Source: JAUVIB01 sp964424545 (lineage in GTDB: Bacteria > Calditrichota > Calditrichia > Calditrichales > Calditrichaceae). Taken from it: DNA of 35,436 nt. The position numbers and the translations under genes are program-made. The stretch covers positions 1 to 35,436 of the forward strand of contig CAYRJN010000010.1 of the NCBI GenBank assembly GCA_964424545.1, written 5' to 3'. How positions within the stretch are numbered: position 1 is the stretch's first letter; each line of letters opens with the position of its first letter. Under the pieces are notes generated by a model. The model ran no database searches and had not been told where the DNA came from. It saw only the letters and a program-made list of their open reading frames with translations. This document shows positions 32,675 to 35,436 of this stretch, one piece after another.

Positions 32675-35287
32675 TTATTTCAGCAATACCATCTTTCTAA
32701 TTTTTTGATAGTTTTTCCCCGGTGAATAAGCTTTTAACTTATAAAAATAGACGCCGGAAGCAACACGTTGACCGTTTTCATCAAGCGCATTCCATTCGGT
32801 TAGATGACTTCCCGCATTTTGGCGGGTACTCTCCACGGTTTTAATTTTTTGTCCGTTTAAATTATAGATGGTAATTTCCACAAAAGCATTTTGCGGAAGG
32901 GTGTATTCGATGCGTGTTTTGGGATTAAAAGGATTGGGATAGTTCTGCTCCAATCTGAAATCATCCAATTCCCCTGTATTTTCATTGATAGAAGAGAGGA
33001 CTTTTGTCGTGTAAACAAAATTAAAGCGTCCGCCCGGCGCCGCGTCGCCGTTAACATAGAAATCCATGATATTGCCGTCCGTGATGGAATTATCGCTCCA
33101 TTTGAATTCCAAATCGATATCGCCGCTGTTCTGCAGTCCTAAAACACGGCGTCTTACCCGCACAGCGAGTTGATTGCCGTTCAATAAATAATTTGCGGTG
33201 CCTGCTTTTGTCCATGACCAGTCATGTTCATTTTTTTCAACAATTATGGAATCCGCGGGATTCAGACGGTTCATTACAAAATCATACCCTTCCCAGCCGC
33301 TGTCTTTATCCCTGTCCGTATCTATGAACAATCGCATCCAGTTGGGATCGTTTGACGGCGTCATATCTTCAGCCGTTTGCACATAGAAATAGAGATAGGC
33401 CGAATCACGCGCTACTTTGGCCAATACGATATCATTACGCCCTGTATTATTGACATAATGCAGCAAATTGCCCTGGCCGGCATGATCGCGGTGCATGGTA
33501 TTGCCTTTGTAATGCCAAAATTCCGGTTTAACGTCCTTCCAATCGTCAAAATTTTGCATATTGATAGATTTTTGCGGCGATGCCGTATCCGGTTTTGCCA
33601 TTCCCTTAAATTTTCGTACATTATTTACCAGTTGAATATAATAAACATCGCCCTGATTTCCCCAGGCTTTTACCGGTTCAATGTCACGACTTTTATCCCA
33701 ACTATACTGATCAGGAAAGCCCATAACCATATCTTCCGGGTTTCCGGCGCATCCCGGCCAGTTTTTCCATCGTCCGGCAGTCCATTCATTCCAGCCGGTA
33801 ATAAAAACAAGCTCCGGATCAAGTTCAAAGGCTCTTCCCCATTGTTCCTGAAAGTTAGCGCCATAAAGATAGCCATTGGCGCTTGTATCCTGCCCGTTTG
33901 TTTGCGTATAGCTGCGGCCATAGGAACCGGGGGCGTTAAAATTATTACAGTGTCCTCCGCTAAGATCAGTGGCATTTTGGCCGATGCCAACCGTAACCTG
34001 TTCATAGCTGCCTGTCCCGTTATTAACATAGCCATGCTGAGGGTAGTTCTCAAGCCAGCCCCATTGATCGATTCGGGAAGGCCCGTTTACGTAATCGGGC
34101 TGTCCGGGACGAAAAGTGAAAAAGGTGCGCATACTATTCCGCAGGGCTTTGGGAACGCCGCTGTTAATCTGTATGGGAACATGCTCGTTTCCCGAGGTAA
34201 GGGCTTCATATCCGGTTGTGTAATAAATCCCGCTCTGATAGTCGCCGCTTACAACATCACCGTTGAAAAAGCTGATGATATTATCGGTTTCATTCGTATA
34301 TTTCCAGACGCCGACGGTTTCCGTTGCCTCGCTTAATTCACAGAGATAGAGTCCCGGTTCCTGTTTCTCGAAGGATAAGGTTAAGCGGGCGTTATCGGTA
34401 AAATTAACGAAGGTTGTTTCGGCGATTGCCGGGTTCGAAACAGTGCTGTTGTACGTGAAATTCCATTTATAAAGACGCAATGTCAGATTGCCGATGTCAT
34501 TACTCCAGCTTGGACAGGTAACATCAATTGCAATAAAATTGGTATCAACAGCATTAAAGCGCATACCCGCCGTATCGCCTTCGCCGAGGTCAAGAATCTC
34601 AGGATAAGCCATAATAATGGGTTTTTCTTTCCAGATAAACCATAAATCTTTATAAAGGCCAGGTTGATATAATTCAGTGTAAAGTTCGGAAATGGAGGCT
34701 AAGGCGCCCTCTGACGGCCAGAAGGGCAGCATAAAAGCAATTTGCGGCGTCTTTACGCCGTCTTTACGCGCCTGATCCCAAACCTGCAATAGTTTGGTGT
34801 AGGATGTTTTCCAGGTGTAGCTGCCGTTGGTGCAGTCAAAAAACACGGCATCCACGCCGGCGTCGGCCAGCATTTCGGCGTGTTTGCGCAAAATCCATTC
34901 GTCTGTGGTGCGGTAATAACCGAAAAGCGGTTCGTCCCACCAAAAGACGCCGCCGTCCCACACATTCTGCCAGGCGGGATCATCGGGGTTGTCTTCGGCG
35001 CCGGGATTGTTGTTTATTATTTCCGTGATATTGGCCACCGAGCCGTCGGGCATCAGCCAGTCGGCGAGCATATCCGTATGCCAGGTCCAGTAGAACATGG
35101 CCACATATTTTCCCTCTCTCTTTTCTCCCGTTTCCGTCCATAGGGGCGTCTTACGCCCCAGGGCGTCGGTGGCGCTCCAGTAATCGCTGTTTACCTTCCA
35201 AGTGTTTTGCGCCTGAAGCGGAAGCGTGAAAAGAGTCGTAAATATAGAGAGCGTTAAAAAGGGGAGAAAAAACTTATGTAAAGTCAT
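32675..35287 (-). CDS. Secreted multidomain GH99/GH71-like protein with C-terminal sorting domain
   Basis: 870-residue secreted protein. A signal peptide (about 1-27, ending LPLQAQ) is followed by a large TIM-barrel-like domain (about 40-540) with WTWHTDMLADW, EMLADAGVDAVFFDCTNG and FITGWNEWTAGRW, which resemble GH99/GH71-like clan features; the acidic residues of NEW and of the Asp-containing strand are candidate catalytic groups. A beta-sandwich like CBM9 lies at about 570-765 (FDDWKDVKPEFW, AYLYFYVQTAED, LFIDTDRDKDSGWEGYDF). The C-terminal domain (about 783-870) has EQNYPNPFNPKTRIEYTLP, VEITIYNLNGQ and ASGVYFYKLKA, the sorting tag of type IX-like secretion. GAGGT lies 8 nt before the ATG. 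It probably acts on a polysaccharide outside the cell; the substrate is unknown. Confidence 0.85.
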   Translation of the reverse strand: MTLHKFFLPFLTLSIFTTLFTLPLQAQNTWKVNSDYWSATDALGRKTPLWTETGEKREGKYVAMFYWTWHTDMLADWLMPDGSVANITEIINNNPGAEDNPDDPAWQNVWDGGVFWWDEPLFGYYRTTDEWILRKHAEMLADAGVDAVFFDCTNGSYTWKTSYTKLLQVWDQARKDGVKTPQIAFMLPFWPSEGALASISELYTELYQPGLYKDLWFIWKEKPIIMAYPEILDLGEGDTAGMRFNAVDTNFIAIDVTCPSWSNDIGNLTLRLYKWNFTYNSTVSNPAIAETTFVNFTDNARLTLSFEKQEPGLYLCELSEATETVGVWKYTNETDNIISFFNGDVVSGDYQSGIYYTTGYEALTSGNEHVPIQINSGVPKALRNSMRTFFTFRPGQPDYVNGPSRIDQWGWLENYPQHGYVNNGTGSYEQVTVGIGQNATDLSGGHCNNFNAPGSYGRSYTQTNGQDTSANGYLYGANFQEQWGRAFELDPELVFITGWNEWTAGRWKNWPGCAGNPEDMVMGFPDQYSWDKSRDIEPVKAWGNQGDVYYIQLVNNVRKFKGMAKPDTASPQKSINMQNFDDWKDVKPEFWHYKGNTMHRDHAGQGNLLHYVNNTGRNDIVLAKVARDSAYLYFYVQTAEDMTPSNDPNWMRLFIDTDRDKDSGWEGYDFVMNRLNPADSIIVEKNEHDWSWTKAGTANYLLNGNQLAVRVRRRVLGLQNSGDIDLEFKWSDNSITDGNIMDFYVNGDAAPGGRFNFVYTTKVLSSINENTGELDDFRLEQNYPNPFNPKTRIEYTLPQNAFVEITIYNLNGQKIKTVESTRQNAGSHLTEWNALDENGQRVASGVYFYKLKAYSPGKNYQKIRKMVLLK

Positions 35288-35343
35288 GGGAATACCTCAA
35301 ATATTTTGGCGAGCAGTGGATACGGTTAATTAATAAAAACAAG

Positions 35344-35436
35344 TTATGAAAAAAATAAATTGGCCGCAATCCTTTCCACGTCGAATCCTTGGCAGGCAAA
35401 GCGCAGGTTTTTCAAAAAGCCGTAAAAGTTATCATG
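35344..35436 (-). CDS. C-terminal end of a gene cut by the window edge
   Basis: The minus strand is open from the window edge for 30 codons to a TAA at 35344-35346, with a protein-like sequence (DNFYGFLKNLRF, then ACQGFDVERIAANLFFS). The codon use resembles that of nearby genes and it ends 56 nt before the secreted protein gene. I do not recognise the family from so short a piece. Confidence 0.45.
   Translation of the reverse strand, partial: HDNFYGFLKNLRFACQGFDVERIAANLFFS

Noticed and set aside
33377..34336. 319-codon open frame on the plus strand
   Set aside because: It lies wholly inside the 870-residue secreted protein gene on the other strand, whose signal peptide, domains and sorting tag are clear. 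The plus-strand product has no family features.

Overview
The window looks like chromosomal DNA of a Gram-negative bacterium of the FCB superphylum, most likely Calditrichota or a near relative (inference). Supporting signs are lipid A/core genes (Kdo transferase and a GT9 heptosyltransferase), an outer-membrane barrel, lipoproteins, a BatA-domain membrane protein, and C-terminal sorting domains with the NYPNPFNP motif of type IX-like secreted proteins. Base composition is AT-rich and even, and there is no phage, integrase, insertion sequence or CRISPR array. Most of the window is ordinary core genome.

Layout, left to right. (1) 214-3644: an O6-alkylguanine-DNA alkyltransferase, then an AtuA-family protein and its small ferredoxin-fold partner. 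These last two are separated by 624 bp holding a REP-like inverted element; a second REP-like hairpin cluster lies upstream of the AtuA gene. (2) 3885-7037: exonuclease III, a CoaC-type flavoprotein, TrmO and a GH99/WbsX-like lipoprotein. (3) 7106-9729: a small anchored protein with an FtsX/MacB-type permease but no ATPase, then a two-TM K+ channel with a TrkA-type cytosolic domain. (4) 9829-13066: a regulatory cassette. Three LytTR-type 9-mers at exact 21-bp spacing precede a tiny ORF, a beta-helix/multi-TM envelope protein, a LytS-type kinase and a LytTR response regulator, the last three joined by 4-nt overlaps. (5) 13150-13803: a small membrane protein and tRNA-Asp with its own promoter and terminator. 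(6) 13893-23426, minus strand: a continuous 9.5-kb block reading lipoprotein, barrel, TPR protein, RpiB, GlyA, TatC, polyprenyl synthase, heptosyltransferase, Kdo transferase. (7) 23752-25236: glycogen synthase. (8) 25623-30525: BatA/VWA protein, HflX and a secreted beta-propeller. (9) 30665-32245: MFS transporter. (10) 32295-35287: the decayed end of a sorting-domain protein, then an 870-residue secreted GH99-like protein with its own intact sorting domain. The right edge carries the last 30 codons of another minus-strand gene.

The strongest unexpected signal is the LytTR site array at 9829-9879. It matches the published LytTR consensus at every constrained position in all three copies and sits in front of the operon that encodes a LytTR regulator, so the module is probably autoregulated. 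Other points worth checking are a CoaC protein with Asp in place of the usual Cys of its ACGD motif, the REP-like elements around the AtuA pair, the pseudogenised sorting domain, and a recurring promoter form (17-bp spacer, CG-containing triplet just before a TAAATT/TATATT -10 box).
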